In this document: positions 62,040 through 64,000 of the stretch, piece after piece
Numbering within the stretch: the first letter of the stretch is position 1
Layout of the letters: each line of letters opens with the position of its first letter
DNA from: JAXMAR01 sp046350295
GTDB taxonomy: Bacteria > Planctomycetota > Planctomycetia > Gemmatales > Gemmataceae
DNA: 64,000 nucleotides
NCBI GenBank assembly: GCA_046350295.1
Contig: JAXMAR010000037.1
Span: forward strand, 20,337 to 84,336
Direction: 5' to 3'
Position numbers and translations under genes: made by a program
Notes under the pieces: model-generated
What the model was told of the DNA's origin: nothing
The model's input: only the letters and a program-made list of their open reading frames with translations
The model's database searches: none

Positions 62040-63293
62040 ATGCGCGCTGTGGCGTCCCTGCTCGCCTTACCGCTGTTCCTGGCGTTCCCGCTTCAGGCGC
62101 AGGACAAACTCGCCTGGGCGCGCTTCCGCGGACCGGACGGCCTGGGACTGGCGACCGGAAAGGCGCCCACGAACTGGAGCCAGAAGGAGAACCTCGCCTT
62201 CAAGACGGCGCTGCCCGGAATGGGAACGTCGAGTCCCATTGTCGTCGGCGAGCGCATCTACCTGACGTGCTACGCCGGCTTCGGCGCCCCGGGGGACAAG
62301 GACATGAGCAAGCTCAAGCGCTTGCTGGTCTGCCTCGATGCCAAGGGAGACATCCTGTGGAGCAAGGAAGTCGCCAGCAAGTTGCCCGAGCAGGAGCGCA
62401 TCCGCGACGACCACGGCTACGCCTCGAGCACCCCCGTGTGCGACGGCGAACGCCTCTACGTTTTCTTCGGCAAGTCGGGCGTCTTAGCCTTCACCCTCGA
62501 AGGCGAGAAGCTCTGGCAGGCGGACGTGGGGGAACGGCTGAACGACTGGGGCAGCGCGGCCTCGCCGGTTCTCTTCGGCGATCTCGTCATCGTGAACGCC
62601 AGCGTGGAGAGCGGCTCGCTCATCGCCCTCGACCGCAAGACCGGAAAGGAACGCTGGCGGGCCAAGGGGATCGTCGAATCCTGGAACACGCCGATCCTCG
62701 TCACGCCCAAGGGGGAGAAGACCGAGCTTGTCGTCGCCATCATGGGCAAGGTGCTGGGCTTCGACCCGGAGACCGGCGCCCCGCTCTGGTCCTGCGCCAC
62801 CGACATCCCCTGGTACATGGTCCCCAGCGGCGTCCCTCACGACGGCGTTGTCTACTACACGGGAGGCCGCGGCGGCGGTGGGACGCTCGCGGTGCGCGCC
62901 GGCGGGACGGGGGACGTGACCAAGACGCACCGGCTCTGGATGATCCGCAAAGGAACCAACGTGCCGTCCCCCATTCTCCACAAGGGGCGGCTCTACTTCG
63001 CCAGCGAAGGCGGGGGCCTCCTGTACTGCGTCGACGCGGCCAGCGGCAAGGTGATCTACGAGGAGCGCGAGCCGCGCGCCGATGCGGTCTACGCTTCACC
63101 GATCCTGGCGGACGGCAAGCTCTACTACCTGACCCGCACCGGCGCCACGCTCGTCGTCGCGGCCGGGCCGGAGATGAAGGTCCTCGCGACCAACGACCTG
63201 CGCGACCGCGGCGCCTTCAACGCCAGCCCGGCCGTGATGGGGAACCGGTTGTTGATCCGCTCGGACAAGTATCTCTATGGCATCGGCAAGTGA
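62040..63293 (+). CDS. Exported PQQ-type beta-propeller protein
   Basis: 417 residues with a signal peptide (VASLLALPLFLAFPLQAQDK). It shows repeated blades of the PQQ-binding-like (quinoprotein dehydrogenase-type) fold: FRGPDGLGLATGKAPTNWSQ, LLVCLDAKGDILWSKEVASK, VFFGKSGVLAFTLEGEKLWQ, LIALDRKTGKERWRAKGIVE, LYCVDAASGKVIYEEREPRA. PQQ cofactor-binding and dehydrogenase residues are not evident, so it is probably a non-enzymatic scaffold. Planctomycetes have many of these near kinases, and this one follows a kinase directly. Confidence 0.85.
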   Translation: MRAVASLLALPLFLAFPLQAQDKLAWARFRGPDGLGLATGKAPTNWSQKENLAFKTALPGMGTSSPIVVGERIYLTCYAGFGAPGDKDMSKLKRLLVCLDAKGDILWSKEVASKLPEQERIRDDHGYASSTPVCDGERLYVFFGKSGVLAFTLEGEKLWQADVGERLNDWGSAASPVLFGDLVIVNASVESGSLIALDRKTGKERWRAKGIVESWNTPILVTPKGEKTELVVAIMGKVLGFDPETGAPLWSCATDIPWYMVPSGVPHDGVVYYTGGRGGGGTLAVRAGGTGDVTKTHRLWMIRKGTNVPSPILHKGRLYFASEGGGLLYCVDAASGKVIYEEREPRADAVYASPILADGKLYYLTRTGATLVVAAGPEMKVLATNDLRDRGAFNASPAVMGNRLLIRSDKYLYGIGK

Positions 63294-63306
63294 AGCAGGG
63301 GGAAGT

Positions 63307-64000
63307 TCAGAACCCCAGATCCGCGAGGCGCCCGAGAATACGCTGGAAGCGTGGCTCCGGATCGCGGAAGAAGGTGCGGTGGCGGGCGAAGGGGTGCAAC
63401 CAGTTGACGAGGCTGAGGTGGTCCCCTTCCCAGACGTCGAGATGCTCGCCCCACCTCGACGACTCGATGCTAACAACGCCGTCGTTGGGCCCCTCCGCCT
63501 TCTTGACGATGTGATAGGGCAGCAGCCATTCCGGGGCGAGGAACGAGCCGTTGTGCTCGCCGGCGACCGAGAAGTAGCGCACGCCTGGCCTGTCGGGCAC
63601 GCGTTCGTTGAAGAGGCGGCAGTTGGTGGTCGTCACGTCGTAGAAGCCTTCCTTTTTCATGCCAAGAAGCTCGAGGATCGGCCCGACGAAGCCTTCCAGC
63701 CAGTAGATTCCCCAGTCGGCAAAGGCCGTCCCCCGGTGCGGCGTGCCCATGGTGGTGAGCGAGAGGACGCGCTGCTCCATGCCGAGGCAGGAGATCATGT
63801 AGCGCGCGTCGAGGCCCCCCATGCTATGGGCGACCAGATGGACCGGCTCGTTCGGTGAGTGGCGATCGATGAAATCCTTCAGCTCAGCGGCGCGATGGGG
63901 AACGCCTGCCGTCGAGGTGAGTCGCGGCACGAGCACGCGGTTCCCAGCGGCTTCGATCAACCCACGGATGCCGGGGAAGTAGCTGATCCCAGCGACGGGA
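63307..64000 (-). CDS. Lipase/alpha-beta hydrolase, N-terminus beyond the right edge
   Basis: An open minus-strand frame of about 231 codons enters from the right edge. The ATG-less frame continues upstream of 63960 as VAGISYFPGIRGLIEAAGNR, so the annotated start lies outside the window. The lipase nucleophile elbow VHLVAHSMGGLDARYM is clear, as are MGTPHRGTAF and GPNDGVVSIESSRWG with the likely acid Asp. The likely His is in WEGDHLSLVNW. The arrangement resembles triacylglycerol lipase-type (PGAP1-like/LipA) enzymes. Cellular location cannot be judged without the N-terminus. Confidence 0.85.
   Translation of the reverse strand, partial: PVAGISYFPGIRGLIEAAGNRVLVPRLTSTAGVPHRAAELKDFIDRHSPNEPVHLVAHSMGGLDARYMISCLGMEQRVLSLTTMGTPHRGTAFADWGIYWLEGFVGPILELLGMKKEGFYDVTTTNCRLFNERVPDRPGVRYFSVAGEHNGSFLAPEWLLPYHIVKKAEGPNDGVVSIESSRWGEHLDVWEGDHLSLVNWLHPFARHRTFFRDPEPRFQRILGRLADLGF

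Overview
The window is about 64 kb of high-GC bacterial DNA that looks like Planctomycetota, most likely the Gemmataceae or a close relative. Support comes from the family mix: a DUF1559 protein with a pilin-like N-terminus, a second DUF1559-like protein behind a zinc ribbon, an ECF sigma factor overlapping a zinc-finger Ser/Thr kinase, a second such kinase with a beta-propeller-like tail, many exported beta-propeller proteins, an exported caspase-like protein, and surface proteins with the LExR-type planctomycete N-terminus. This assignment is inference; no rRNA or tRNA gene was found to confirm it.

Layout. 1-3.5 kb: a huge surface protein running off the left edge and a companion exported PDZ-like protein. 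3.9-9.4 kb: pdxJ run together with a degraded trpF, a DUF1559-like protein, ybeY and a ParA-type ATPase. 9.5-12.6 kb: an ABC-2-like permease and a PIN/DUF104 toxin-antitoxin pair. 12.9-19.0 kb: an S55-type peptidase, an exported propeller protein and an ABC-F ATPase. 19.0-22.9 kb: small accessory genes, a caspase-like gene between repeats, and a decayed DUF433/DUF5615 toxin-antitoxin locus. 22.9-31.3 kb: housekeeping genes glnS, clpX and metK, with a glycosyltransferase. 31.6-38.4 kb: an ATP-grasp protein, an epimerase, an exported methyltransferase, an exported esterase, ApbE and a DUF4912 protein. 38.4-38.9 kb: a gene-free stretch with a strong promoter and terminator that may make a small RNA. 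38.9-49.5 kb: a complete F-type ATP synthase operon. 49.5-64 kb: a GH10-like protein, sigma factor and kinase, transglutaminase-like protein, CehA/PHP-like protein, a second kinase, a PQQ-type propeller and a lipase running off the right edge.

The ATP synthase operon is the most unusual block. Its order is atpZ-like, ATP synthase I-like, B, E, F, H, A, nucleotidyltransferase-fold gene 1, OB-fold lipoprotein, G, nucleotidyltransferase-fold gene 2, D, C. The two nucleotidyltransferase-like genes are paralogues of each other and lie on either side of atpG. Subunits b and c carry signal-peptide-like N-termini, subunits a and b carry histidine-rich segments, and alpha has an insertion of about 55-60 residues.

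Two general themes run through the window. First, it holds several unrelated families of short paired inverted repeats (REP/REPIN-like). One lies inside the trpF remnant and two supply the last codons of neighbouring genes. Second, at least seven genes show small indels or paired compensating frameshifts (pdxJ, trpF, DUF5615, Uma2, DUF4912, GH10-like, transglutaminase-like). Either the assembly has indel errors or several accessory genes are decaying; reads would settle this.
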